Below are positions 51,391 to 63,327 of a DNA stretch of 64,000 nucleotides, in pieces. The notes below the pieces were generated by a model that saw nothing but the letters and a program-made list of their open reading frames with translations, was not told the origin of the DNA and ran no database searches. Made by a program: the position numbers and the translations under genes. The DNA comes from Xestospongia muta (taxonomy: Eukaryota; Porifera; Demospongiae; Haplosclerida; Petrosiidae): assembly GCA_963693285.1 (NCBI GenBank), contig OY848931.1, positions 1,183,001 to 1,247,000 of the forward strand, read 5' to 3'. The first letter of the stretch is position 1, and each line of letters begins with the position of its first letter.

Positions 51391-54222
51391 TCACTGTTAT
51401 CTGATAATTGACTGTTATCTGATGTTTGACTGTTTTCTGATAATTGACTGTTATCTGATGTTTGACTGTTATCTGATAATTGACTGTTATCTGATGTTTG
51501 ACTGTTATCTGATGTTTGACTGTTATCTGATGTTTGACTGTTATCTGATAATTGACTGTTATCTGGTGTTTGACTGTTATCTGATAATTGACTGTTATCT
51601 GGTGTTTGATAGTTTTCTGATGTTTGACTGTTATCTGATGTTTGACTGTTATCTGATAATTGACTGTTATCTGATGTTTGACTGTTATCTGATAATTGAC
51701 TGTTATCTGATGTTTGACTGTTATCTGATGTTTGGCTGTTATCTGATAATTGACTGTTTTCTGATAATTGACTGTTATCTGATGTTTGACTTTTTTCTGA
51801 TAATTGACTGTTATCTGATGTTTGGCTGTTATCTGATGTTTGGCTGTTATCTGATAATTGACTGTTTTCTGATAATTGACTGTTATCTGATGTTTGACTG
51901 TTATCTGATAATTGACTGTTATCTGATGTTTGACTGTTATCTGATAATTGACTGTTTTCTGATAATTGACTGTTATCTGATGTTTCACTGTTATCTGATG
52001 TTTGACTTTTTTCTGATAATTGACTGTTATCTGATGTTTCACTGTTATCTGATGTTTGGCTGTTATCTGATGTTTGGCTGTTATCTGATAATTGACTGTT
52101 TTCTGATAATTGACTGTTTTCTGATAATTGACTGTTATCTGATGTTTGACTGTTTTCTGATAATTGACTGTTATCTGATGTTTGACTGTTATCTGATAAT
52201 TGACTGTTATCTGATGTTTGACTGTTATCTGATAATTGACTGTTATCTGGTGTTTGACTGTTATCTGATAATTGACTGTTATCTGGTGTTTGACTGTTTT
52301 CTGATGTTTGACTGTTATCTGATGTTTGACTGTTATCTGATAATTGACTGTTATCTGATGTTTGACTGTTATCTGATAATTGACTGTTATCTGATGTTTG
52401 ACTGTTATCTGATGTTTGGCTGTTATCTGATAATTGACTGTTTTCTGATAATTGACTGTTATCTGATGTTTCACTGTTATCTGATGTTTGACTTTTTTCT
52501 GATAATTGACTGTTATCTGATGTTTGGCTGTTATCTGATGTTTGGCTGTTATCTGATAATTGACTGTTTTCTGATAATTGACTGTTATCTGATGTTTGAC
52601 TGTTATCTGATAATTGACTGTTATCTGATGTTTGGCTGTTATCTGATAATTGACTGTTTTCTGATAATTGACTGTTATCTGATGTTTCACTGTTATCTGA
52701 TGTTTGACTTTTTTCTGATAATTGACTGTTATCTGATGTTTCACTGTTATCTGATGTTTGGCTGTTATCTGATGTTTGGCTGTTATCTGATAATTGACTG
52801 TTTTCTGATAATTGACTGTTATCTGATGTTTGACTGTTTTCTGATAATTGACTGTTATCTGATGTTTGACTGTTTTCTGATGTTTGACTGTTATCTGATA
52901 ATTGACTGTTATCTGATGTTTGACTGTTATCTGATGTTTGACTGTTATCTGATGTTTGACTGTTATCTGATAATTGACTGTTATCTGATGTTTGACTGTT
53001 ATCTGATGTTTGACTGTTATCTGATGTTTGACTGTTATCTGATGTTTGGCTGTTATCTGATGTTTGGCTGTTATCTGATGTTTGACTGTTATCTGATGTT
53101 TGACTGTTATCTGATAATTGACTGTTATCTGATGTTTGACTGTTATCTGATAATTGACTGTTTTCTGATAATTGACTGTTATCTGATGTTTCACTGTTAT
53201 CTGATGTTTGACTTTTTTCTGATAATTGACTGTTATCTGATGTTTCACTGTTATCTGATGTTTGGCTGTTATCTGATGTTTGGCTGTTATCTGATAATTG
53301 ACTGTTTTCTGATAATTGACTGTTATCTGATGTTTGGCTGTTATCTGATGTTTGGCTGTTATCTGATAATTGACTGTTTTCTGATAATTGACTGTTATCT
53401 GATGTTTGACTGTTTTCTGATAATTGACTGTTATCTGATGTTTGACTGTTTTCTGATGTTTGACTGTTATCTGATAATTGACTGTTATCTGATGTTTGAC
53501 TGTTATCTGATTTTTGACTGTTATCTGATGTTTGACTGTTATCTGATAATTGACTGTTATCTGATGTTTGACTGTTATCTGATGTTTGACTGTTATCTGA
53601 TGTTTGACTGTTATCTGATGTTTGGCTGTTATCTGATGTTTGGCTGTTATCTGATGTTTGACTGTTATCTAATGTTTGACTGTTATCTGATGTTTGACTG
53701 TTATCTGATGTTTGGCTGTTATCTGATAATTGACTGTTTTCTGATAATTGACTGTTATCTGATGTTTGACTGTTATCTGATGTTTGGCTGTTATCTGATA
53801 ATTGACTGTTTTCTGATAATTGACTGTTATCTGATGTTTGACTGTTATCTGATGTTTGGCTGTTATCTGATAATTGACTGTTATCTGATGTTTGACTGTT
53901 ATCTGATAATTGACTGTTATCTGATGTTTGACTGTTTTCTGATGTTTGACTGTTATCTGATAATTGACTGTTATCTGATGTTTGACTGTTATCTGATTTT
54001 TGACTGTTATCTGATGTTTGACTGTTATCTGATAATTGACTGTTATCTGATGTTTGACTGTTATCTGATGTTTGGCTGTTATCTGATAATTGACTGTTTT
54101 CTGATAATTGACTGTTATCTGATGTTTGACTGTTATCTGATGTTTGGCTGTTATCTGATAATTGACTGTTATCTGATGTTTGACTGTTATCTGATGTTTG
54201 ACTGTTTTCTGATGTTTTAGAC
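51391..54222. repeat. 18-bp minisatellite, ~157 copies
   Basis: Units of 18 bp alternate between CTGATGTTTGACTGTTAT and CTGATAATTGACTGTTAT, with minor types (TTTGGC, TTTCAC, TTTTCT, GGTGTTTG). Longer blocks of unit types recur several times, showing higher-order duplication. Because 18 is a multiple of three and the unit has few stop words, very long frames stay open on both strands (DNSQTS/DNSQLS and NYQITV/KHQITV on minus, CYLMFD/CYLIID on plus). None is taken as a gene. The right arm keeps only ~10 related units (59815-59990). Confidence 0.95.
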
Positions 54223-54385
54223 TGTTCTCTGGTGTTTTGACTCCTAGTTCTCTGGATGTAAAAGATGAGTCGCTCTCCTGCCTGGTCTCTTCTATCTTCT
54301 TCTTTCAAGCCTTCTTTCCTTTTCTTTTTATTTTTCTTTTTATTTTTTTTGGCTATCCCGCCCATACAAACCCTATTCATCATCT

Positions 54386-54457
54386 TCCCCCTGCCGCCTG
54401 GCGGCCTCAAAAAAAATTTTTTTTTAATATCCGAGGCCGCCAGGTGGCGGGGGGAAG
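54386..54457. repeat. GC-rich hairpin with A8T9 core, left-arm copy
   Basis: CCCCCTGCCGCCTGGCGGCC is followed by an A/T core and then GGCCGCCAGGTGGCGGGGGG. Each end is near-palindromic and the two ends pair with each other. It looks like a tiny foldback element. The partner copy is 59596-59664. Confidence 0.8.
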
Positions 54458-54699
54458 CTCTGATCTTCTAGGGTGCGTGTGTGTTGGTGGTCCCTTTTCA
54501 CTTCCTCTGTCTCTCTTCACTCTCTATCTACTCATTGTCACCATCAGTTCATAACTACTCTCTCTTTTCTTTCCTTGCAGGAGCAGCACTGGTGAAAAAG
54601 GTGAGCTGTCTCTCCATCCATCCATTCTCTCATCCATTCTTTAGTAATCCAGTTGTTACTCTCTCTTTCTCCCTCTATGTTCTCAACTTGTGGACTGAC

Positions 54700-55080
54700 T
54701 GGACTCTTGGGAACTCTCTATCTTCTCTTTCCTACAATTGCTGGATTGGAGACCTTCACTGGACTTCTTGGGAACTCTCTATCTTCTCTTTCCTACAATT
54801 GCTGGATTGGAGACCTTCACTGGACTTCTTGAGGACTCTTAACTACAAAGACTGTTTTAAATTTTTTTTTAAATTTTTTTAATTTTTTTTAAATTTTTTT
54901 TCCTTTTATTTCATATTTATATGTATCAATTTTCTTTAAAAAACAATTTTCACTAAAATTCTCAAAAGTCAATTTTAACTTTGAAGATATTTATTTAACA
55001 ATTAAAACTTTTTTCTTACTTTTCTTTAAAAACAATTTTCACTAAAATTCTCAAACGTCAATTTTAACTTTGAAATCTTC
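54700..55080. repeat. Local tandem duplications in left arm
   Basis: A 62-bp block (GGGAACTCTCTATCTTCTCT through GGACTTCTTG) occurs twice in tandem at ~54708-54832, and a ~85-bp block (TTCTTTAAAAA-CAATTTTCACTAAAATTC) twice at ~54930-55075. The right arm has single copies, so both arose after the inversion. The run near 54857-54900 is A/T only. Confidence 0.75.
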
Positions 55081-55208
55081 AATCTTCAATTTTTTTCATA
55101 GAAAATGAGTTAGTTTAGAATTCAATTTCTTTTGAAACTCTATTAAAAATTACTTACCATTACTGCTGTATACTGACAACTATGATATTTCGTTTATTTT
55201 TTAGTAAC

Positions 55209-56897
55209 GTCAATAGGGAAAGTTGTTAATATGAATATAGCCGACAAAAGGATTCCTTAACGATTGTACAGGCTGTATGATAGAGAAAATGGTGATAAGA
55301 TATCAAGTGGCTAGACAGCATTATAACAGGGTTGTACAATTAGGTTCCTTTATCAATAGGCTGAGTGTATTAGGCTCTATAACTAAATATGATATATTAT
55401 AATAAAAGTCACTTACATTATTCGTAGTGAGAATGTGAACTGGATGGTTCTGAACTCCTTTTAGCTTCGTTCCAAATAAGTGGCAGCAATATTAGTTAGG
55501 TTGAATAAAGTAACTGTTCTTCTGGAGTCCAACTTAAGGAAATGTGCGCCAATTATTCTTGCTGACTGTCCTCCATGGATTTTGCAGCTACTCAATTAGT
55601 GAAAATGGAAACAACTGAATGCAACTTCCAGTTTTTATACCTCATTTTTCCCGGGTTAATACTGAGCATGCGCAGTGAGAACATAACCTGAATGACTGGA
55701 CTGAAAAACTGGAGTTACCAGTATTTCGTTTATTTTTTAGTAACGAGCACAATGTATGATGTTATCAAAAATGAAACAATTTGATTGGTCAGTAAAATGC
55801 GCCAGTTTCAAAAAATTTTTAACAAATTGAATGATTATTATTAAAATTATAAATTTCTATGAACAATTAGAAACACTTTCTGGTACAGCCCTCCCTCCTC
55901 AGACATTTAACTTTTCTTTGTTTTCTTTACAGAAATGAGTAACACAGAGAAACCTGTTGCTGTCATTGGAAGTGGGTTGGTTGGCTCTTTAGAAGCTCTC
56001 TTCTTGGCTAATTTAGGATTCCACGTGGAACTATATAAACCATGACAAGATATACGTTTAAGTTTATTTTGAACACGAGGAGGTTCATGCCAACGTCAAA
56101 GATCAGATGTGAGAAAGGTTTTGCACAATCTAGCAATCTTACTTTCCACTCTCATATTCACAAAGGCTAATGCTACTTATTTAGATGTCTGGGTGGCTCT
56201 AGATCTTCTAAACTCAGACAAACTATAGTTTAACTTCAAGAGCCATTAGCTGGAGAAAGATATCCAAATTTTTAACCCCTTTTCAAGTTTTTATTGCATT
56301 TTCTCACGTCAGCAGAAGTTCTATCTTTAATACAGAGCCTCCTCTAACTATTTCTGATCTACATCCGCCAAATACTGTTGATGATTCAGGAGGTTCCAGT
56401 TTGATGATGGAGCAGTGACCAGGGTAATTGGAATCATTAACTCCTTTGTTTATTGGTTTGAATACACACAAGTTGCCACATGAAAAGAGCACTCTTCAAA
56501 ATCAGATGAGTGTTGTATAAGTAAAAGAACATAGTGAGATATGACTAGTTCAAAGTTTGTCTTAATAAGTTCTTCTATTACTATGTGTTACTTACTCTAT
56601 ATTGGTATAGACCGTTCATATGTTAATTAGAACTACTGCAATAATTGGAGTGGCAGGTAGGTATTATCTATTCATAAATCTATCTAATGTCCCATATAGC
56701 TATCTACAGTGTCTATCCATCCACTATACATCTCTATCCATCAATTCATTTATTGAATATAACTTTTGTCATCTGTCTCTATTCGTCATTACTCTATCCA
56801 GATAATTGACATACATTATTATATGATCCTTTTATCTTAAGTTATTTCTCTCTAGGATACTGCAGTGGTCTATTTAATCAGTCAACAAACCAGTGGA
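55209..56897 (+). repeat. 1.65 kb segmental duplication, copy A'
   Basis: Direct repeat of 45479-47127. Just before it, TATTTCGTTTATTTTTTAGT AACG (55186-55209) repeats a word found inside both copies (at 45990 and 55723), which suggests recombination at that word placed A' here. Past AACCAGTGGA the two loci diverge completely. Confidence 0.95.
55935..56045 (+). pseudogene. KMO: KMO first coding exon, broken (copy A')
   Basis: Same start, [20 protein letters not shown], as at 46218. An Arg codon (CGA) of copy A has become TGA (56043-56045), stopping the frame nine codons earlier than in copy A. Confidence 0.75.
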
Positions 56898-58947
56898 CAC
56901 GTGACATTATTAGAACATTCCTGTTAGGATCATATTTGATCCACCTATTGTTATTATTAATTGTACTTGTCATTATCTTAGAAGACAAGTAAATAATTCA
57001 GGTTAGACTGGTAAATAATACAAGTTAATAACACATGTTAATAACATGAGTTAACGGCACAAGTTAGATAAAATATAAATAATACTGGTTAGATGTTCTA
57101 AATTAATAGTGTCTTTTATGATAGAGTCCACTATTTATCTCTATTCTACCCTCTCTAGCTTTAGTACTGTTGGTTCTAGCTTTCTTGGGGACAACAACAG
57201 AATCATTTTTACATGAGAGAATTACACTGTTTAGTAAGCAACCTAATATATGATATGTGAATATCTCATCCTATCACACAGTCAACCATATACTATTAGA
57301 ATATTGGTAGAACACAGTAGCTTTGGTTTTATCAATGAGTGTTCTTATAGTAGACAGTTTAGGAGTACTTGGTATAGAGTACAGGATTAGAATATAGAAC
57401 AAATATCCTGAAATAGAGTTTCCTTGAATCTTAATTCCATGGCATCCTTTCTTTTTTTCTATAGACTTGATGTATTGACTGCAATAAACAGTTCTTCTCC
57501 TTCAATTACACTTCTCCTCTCAGTTAATGGTGTCCAATATATTGGTAATGGTCAACAAAGCACTCAACCGACTGTTTGGTTAGATCTTTGTGTATATGTC
57601 TTAGCTGGTTCTTGGCTAATGCAGTTAGAAAGTAAGTACATGTATATAAGTAGTGGTGTGGTCTAGTTCATGTATGGACTGGAGGGTAAAGGATAAGGGT
57701 TTAAAAATGTCTATACGTTGTGTGCCTCTCTGTAGTGGACACTTTGGGACATTAGCATGGACTGGATCAGGACACTGAGGAGAGAAGTATATTATTATGA
57801 GAGTAAAATGTGATTACGCAAATATTAACATGATATTGTTTTGAATAAACAAGAAGAGATTACTGGTATTAAAACTAGACCACCAAATAAACTATTGTTA
57901 GAAGTGTTGTAAGTTTCTCTTTTTTCAGAATATCTGTGGAATCTCAATCAAACCAGTTCTACAGACTAAGTCAAACCTGTTATACCTCCTAGTTTAGCCT
58001 GAAGTATATACACTTTCAAATTGAATCACATTTTTCACATAATCTATTTTTTGCATATCATAATATTATCTAAAAGAAATTTGGATTAGGATAGGAATAT
58101 CCCATGTTTTATTAAATTTATTTTTAAAAATATTCATCAACCATCTGGGCACAAAGCTAAGGCAGTGGCGTTATAACTGTTCAATTGATTTTAGGTATAT
58201 ACATTTTACTTGTAGTTTGTTGACATCCTACTACCCACTATCATGTTTGTTGTTCTTTTAAAAAGAATAATTTGTTTGCTAATAGTTACATAATAGACAC
58301 AGACAAGTATCAAACAAGTTGGACTCAAACCCATACTAATAGACTCATTCCGATACTGCATATCAGAGTCCTTAAGTCATTTGGTGAGCCATGGAACTCA
58401 GTTGTGTGCTCAGTTTTGTATTTTAAGATTACATGATAATGACGGCACAAATTTAATGCTATAAAATTTCTATCATATTTACAATTAAATAAGTGTAATA
58501 AATATCTTAAAATAAACACAAACAGAAATTAAACCAAGTAAAAGAAAAATATCTTAAAATAAACATAAACAAAAAAAATTAAACGATAAATAAACATTAA
58601 TTTTAATAATTAAAAGACATAAATATCTATTAAAATAAACACTGAAACAGAAATTAAACCACATTGATCGGGCGGGAAAAATATCTTCAGCACGTGTACA
58701 CAACTAGCAAACAAACACGTGACCACCATTATGGCGGGAAAATATCAATCATTAGCACACGTCTAACAAGCAAAAACGTTTAATAGATTTTTAATTAATT
58801 TTTTGTAAAAAATGATTCTTTAAAATTAATGTAAAAAAAAGAAAATATAAACATATTTTTTCTTGTAAAACAAAATTAATAATTATCAATAATAAAGAAA
58901 TTAGTGATTGACATACAGATAGAATTCAGTACGATTATAGTAAGCTA
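56898..58947. other. Unique loop between the inverted arms, with exon-like pieces
   Basis: Two exon-like stretches with good splice borders occur on the plus strand: 57159-57233 (LVLLVLAFLGTTTESFLHER) and 57465-57631 (LDVLTAINSSSPSITLLLSV, VWLDLCVYVLAGSWLMQLE). Both are hydrophobic and membrane-protein-like, but no family is recognised and no complete gene can be built. The rest (57700-58940) is AT-rich. It has two GGCGGGAAAAATATC-type words, each beside a CACGTG or ACACGT word, at 58670-58760. Confidence 0.4.
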
Positions 58948-59595
58948 ATAAGCATTAGAGTTTCCAAAAAATTGAATTCTAAACTAATTCAATTTTAAAA
59001 TAAAAATAATTTTAAATAAATTGACTTTTATGACAAATTTTAGTGAAAAATGTTTTTAAAAAATTATTTTAATACTGAAAAAACATTAATGTTTTTAAAA
59101 CAAAATTATTTTAATAATGAAAAATGTTTTTTAAACAAAATTATTAAAAAAATATAAAAGAAAAAAAACTATAAAGAATAAGTGACAACTAAAAATAACA
59201 ATAAAAAACAATAAAAAACAGTCTCTGTAGTTGACAGTCTCTGTAGTTGAAGAGTTCCCAAGAAGTCCAGTGAAGGTCTCCAATCCAGTAATTGTAGGAA
59301 AGAGAAGATGGAGAGTTCCCAAGAGTCCAGTCAGTCCACAAGTTGAGAACATAGAGGGAGAAAAAGAGAGAATAACAACTGGATAACTAAAAAATGGATG
59401 AGAAGTGAATGGATGGAGAGACAGCTCACCTTTTTCACCAGTGCTCCTGCAGGGAAAGAAAAAGAGAGTAGTTATGTACTGGTAGTGACAATGAATGGAT
59501 AGAGAGTCATGAAGAGAGACAGAAGAAGTGAAAAAGGACCACCAACACACACACACACACAGCACACACACACGCACCCTAGAAGATCAGAGCTC

Positions 59596-59664
59596 TCCCC
59601 CGCCACCTGGCGGCCTTGGATTTAAAAAAAAATTTTTTTTTTAGGCCGCCAGGCGGCAGGGGAG
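59596..59664. repeat. GC-rich hairpin, right-arm copy
   Basis: CCCCCGCCACCTGGCGGCC, A/T core, GGCCGCCAGGCGGCAGGGG: the partner of 54386-54457. Confidence 0.8.
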
Positions 59665-59814
59665 AGATAATTAATAGGGTTTGTATGAGTGTGTGTATGG
59701 TGTATGGGCTGGATAGCCCAAAAAAATTAAAAAAAAAAATAAAAGATGAGGAAAGAAGGCTTGAAGGAAGACAGAAGAGACCAGGCAGGAGAGCGACTCA
59801 TCTTTTACATCCAG

Positions 59815-59990
59815 AGAACATCAGAGAACTGAAAACAATCAAAACATCAGAGAACATCAGAGAACTGAGAACAATCAAAGAACATCAGAGAACTGAGAAC
59901 AGTCAAAACATCAGAGAACATCAGAAAACTGAGAACACTCAAAGAACATCAGAGAACTGAGAACAGTTAAAACATCAGAAAACCACAGTA
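59815..59990. repeat. Short version of the 18-bp minisatellite
   Basis: Repeats of GAACATCAGAGAACTGAGAA and CAGTCAAAACATCAG. In reverse complement they match the left-arm units, but there are only about ten of them. An A/G-rich CGAAGAG-GACGATCCAACG repeat follows at 60130-60225. Confidence 0.85.
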
Positions 59991-61136
59991 AGAGCTTCCA
60001 AATTGAGTCCTGTAGAAACAAAGAGAAATAATCAATTAGCGAACTGACTGATCCAAACAAAAATTACAAGAAAAAATAATTAAATAAAAAAAGAACAGAA
60101 AAGAAAAGAATGATTATAACTGAATGATAAGATGATCCAGCGAAGAGGGACGATCCAACGAGAAGTGACGAACGAGGAGACGAATCGTGAAGAGGGCGAT
60201 CCAACGAAGAGACGAGTCGTAGCGACGAAGACCCACGGGGGTCTGTACACTTGATACTAGCTTGCAAATGGAGTCCCTTTATACTTTCAAGACATCTCTG
60301 TCATACTTCATTTTGACAAACACAAGGCAAAAACTCATGACAAATTTGGCGGGAAAAGCTATCACACCTTCACACGTGTGACCAACATTAATTGATTTTT
60401 AATTGATTTGATTAACGATAATTAAAAGTCTTCTAAATACTTTATCTATTAGCTCCAAAATTGTTAACAACAATTATGACAGCTTCATCTTTGTAATGTA
60501 ATGTCACAAACAATGTTGACTGAAACAACAATTATAGTTAACCAGAATTATATAACTTCAGTGATGGTTTTTGATCAGTATTAATACCAGTCACCAGCTG
60601 ACAATACTATGTAGTCTTTTCAATCAATTGTATCGACCTGCTTTGTTGGTTACAACAAGAATTGTTAATTGACATATTACTCTCAATGAAGTTCAAATTA
60701 CATGAAATATCTGTAGGTGTGTTCATGCAGGCTGAAACAGGTTATGGATTGGTTACTGTATTGGGTCTCCAAACATACCTTCTCTTTGTACTTTAGCTAT
60801 TATCAGGTCAATAATTCCTCTACATATTTTATTGTATGCATCTTATTCACATCATCCAGTTATTTCCTAATATGGAAATAAGATTCTGTTAACATCAATG
60901 GAAAACTACCTCAGCAGATCAAGTATTATTACATGTGATTTTATTCTATTCAATGACATAATATATTATTAATAAATGATTATGTGACATTTCCTCTCTT
61001 TTCCATCTTTGCTATACATAATAGCTTGATGTGTGTCCCTTATAAATCACATAACTGGTACATTTAGTATTTGAATATATGAATTAAGACTTAGATAGAA
61101 GTCTATATTTGTAGTTTTACCCTAATATTAGTTTTT

Positions 61137-61404
61137 CCTTTGGTTGAGGAGACAACTTTATAAAATATTCAACTTTCTTAATAATTTTAACCTACAACAA
61201 CAGCAAAACAAATTAAACACTAGTTCTTCATAACTATCAAACTATTACTCACAGTTCCTGAAATATCTTGTACGAGACGTTTCAAAATAGCAGTAACTAA
61301 CATTTGACAACATGTTAAACGGTTCATCAACTCTACAACAGTAAGTGGTACAGGTAAGACTTCACTAGTAGTTGGTGCATCAGCTGGTTGATTGGATTGT
61401 GACA
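61137..61404 (-). pseudogene. Two exon-like pieces of an unrecognised gene
   Basis: 61404-61253 reads SQSNQPADAPTTSEVLPVPL, then TVVELMNRLTCCQMLVTAIL and KRLVQDISGT, with a TTTGTAG acceptor and a GTGAGT donor. The next piece, from 61191, reads VKIIKKVEYFIKLSPQPKEK LILG before a stop or donor. Both are helical and leucine-rich. No family can be named. The homologous left-arm sequence (49760-50070) is more decayed. Confidence 0.4.
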
Positions 61405-61712
61405 CTACAAATAAATGAAACAGATAATGAAAACATATAGTAGACATTAGAAGAATAAAACAAGGACACTTTACTTTTAAGGAACTTGGTTAGTCCTTGT
61501 GTATGATAGTATTAAATATGTCTTTAAGATTATCTATAACTGGTAATCTTAGGTCTATATACACTTGAGGAATTAGCAGAAGCTGTGATATAGCAATATG
61601 GAAAACTAAGAAATTTTCACTATATGCCATAGTAACACTTATTGCCATAGTAACACTTTAACACACCAAGATTGTAGTATGCATCAGTGGTAACAAATTG
61701 TATACGTATTCA

Positions 61713-62362
61713 TATTGTACTATTTTAACCCTGATGCAAAAAGTTTCATTTTATATCATGAAGATAATCAAACAACAACAACAGAGTATGTTGTGTACCT
61801 TTTTGTTTACTCTGTGATACATTACAACAAGTGATTACTGTAGTTGAAGTAACAATATATTCTCTAACAAGACTCATAAAACTACAACTAAAACAATATC
61901 TTACAACTAAAACAACACTAATGCTTACACATGTACATGTTAGATGTTACTCTACATGCTACTATATGTAAACATATACATCTAGTACATATGGAAACTA
62001 GAGACAATGTTGTCTGTAAAGACAGAACATTGACAGATATTGACTATTCATAGAGCACGTGACAGTTGCCAAGTTTCTTGCTGTTTTTAGAGGATAACCT
62101 CTATTATGGTCAGAGGTCAACCCTCCACATCTAATTTTGAATTACCATGTGACATACAGCTGAGTTCTCAATGCGAAAAATGTTATTCGTTAAATCCTTG
62201 AAGGTGCAAAAGTATGTTATATGTGAATCAAGGACTTCTGCTTTGTAGTTATTGTGGTGTAAAAATAATAATAATAATAATAATAATAAAATAGAACATT
62301 ATGTCATACCTATTATACACAGGCAGTATTACCATCTGCCTGAACTAAACAAAATAGTAGTT
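61713..62362. other. Gene-free stretch with a transposon relic and (AAT)n
   Basis: 62128-62220 matches the inside of the LASP-intron transposon (14176-14270; shared words ATTTTGAATT-CCA and ACAGCTGA-TTCTCAA). An (AAT)9 microsatellite lies at ~62262-62290. Nothing else is recognised. Confidence 0.55.
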
Positions 62363-63327
62363 TCATAATTGGATATATGCCACACCAGTCTCATTGTGAC
62401 CTGATGTTGTCATCTGAAACTGACCAAACACCATTACCATTCCATTGTAACCAGTACAATCATATACATATTCTGGTAAAACCATTATTGCTTTAGGAGG
62501 CAATGGTATCTTTTTTCCTGTTTGAGTTTCAGACTAGGCCATTCATAGAAAAAAACAGACTCAGCATTATTGCTCTTCAATACAGCCAAATCATAAGGAG
62601 GTAAGTCTGCAGGCTGTGACATCCAAAGGTATTCACCATCATGACCAGTAGCATCAGAAAAGTTCCTATAAAAACTCATATCAACATGTCTGTCATTAGA
62701 AGCTACTAAAACATAACCGTTATCAAGAAAGATATGAGAACCCTTGTATGAGTACCATGTATGAGTACCATATGATGGCAATAGTGATGGACCAGCTGTC
62801 CTATCAAAGATCAAACAGTTACCACTGTCACTAATATTATATCTATGTATTGTTTGCGCACCAAGGTTCTGATCGATAATGTACACACAATTCATGGCTA
62901 TATCTGTATAGCCTCTACTGCCAGTTGGTAGTATGGGGTCAAACATGTTTTATACAATTTTGTAGTTAGGTTCATACATGGAATCTCTTTTATCTGATCA
63001 ATATTAGACGGTATTACACATGCAAGGTCTTCTATGAAGAAAAGGTTTAAAGCCTCGGCTACAGGAAAAGAATGTGTTGTCAATTGACCTGAGTCCAAAA
63101 TCGTCATAGCATTAGAATGAAATACAACATGATTACCTACTACAGGAATACTTCACTCACTCAGCATAAAATACCATTGTCATTTTATCAGAAGTAATAG
63201 CTGCTATGATTTCAGACTTGCAACTGAAAGTGTAGGTAGGGTAGTATTTATTTTTGAAGAGAAACACTCCATTAGGTCGGCAAAGAGTCAATTGAAGTAC
63301 ACAAAACAACAGAAGTAAAGCGGCCAT
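62363..63327 (-). pseudogene. Secreted propeller-like protein gene, frame-broken
   Basis: The minus-strand start at 63327 gives a signal peptide (MAALLLLFCVLQLTLC). The frame meets TGA near 63158; a GT-AG gap there would be only 21-24 bp, too short for a normal intron here. It resumes GNHVVFHSNAMTILDSGQLT, must shift by one base at an AAAA run near 62950 to reach MFDPILPTGSRGYTDIAMNC, and shifts again near 62533 to reach KKIPLPPKAIMVLPEYVYDC and a stop at 62363. Blade-like segments (NCVYIIDQN, GYVLVASNDRHVDMSFYRN, YDLAVLKSNNAESVFFYEW) suggest a distant relation to the propeller gene at 20649. Three lesions make it a pseudogene, unless the assembly is in error. Confidence 0.6.

Larger units (their letters stand above)
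49557..55146 (+). repeat. Left arm of a large inverted duplication
   Basis: Matches the reverse complement of 58948-61712 along its whole length. Checkpoints: ATACAATTTGTTACCACTGA (49567) against 61690-61709, the GTTAAAATTATTAAGAAAGT block (49914) against ~61192, CCCCCGTGGGTCTTCGTCGC (51350) against ~60241, the GCCGCCTGGCGGCC hairpin (54390) against 59598-59664, and AGTTTAGAATTCAATTT (55109) against ~58968-58984. The arm is twice as long as its partner because the 18-bp minisatellite is ~2.8 kb here and ~0.17 kb there. Smaller indels include an 86-bp GT-AG insert at 49969-50054. Confidence 0.9.
58948..61712 (-). repeat. Right arm of the large inverted duplication
   Basis: Reverse-complement partner of 49557-55146. 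Gene-like pieces are better preserved here: an exon on the minus strand at 61404-61253 with clean borders, and the following piece from 61191 without the in-frame TAA seen in the left arm. It lacks the first AASS piece and most of the 18-bp minisatellite. Confidence 0.9.

Noticed and set aside
51342..54410. A 1,022-codon minus-strand frame and a 944-codon plus-strand frame
   Set aside because: Both run through the 18-bp minisatellite; the repeat length is a multiple of three and several frames on both strands are open at once. There are no splice borders, domain or homologous frame in the other arm.
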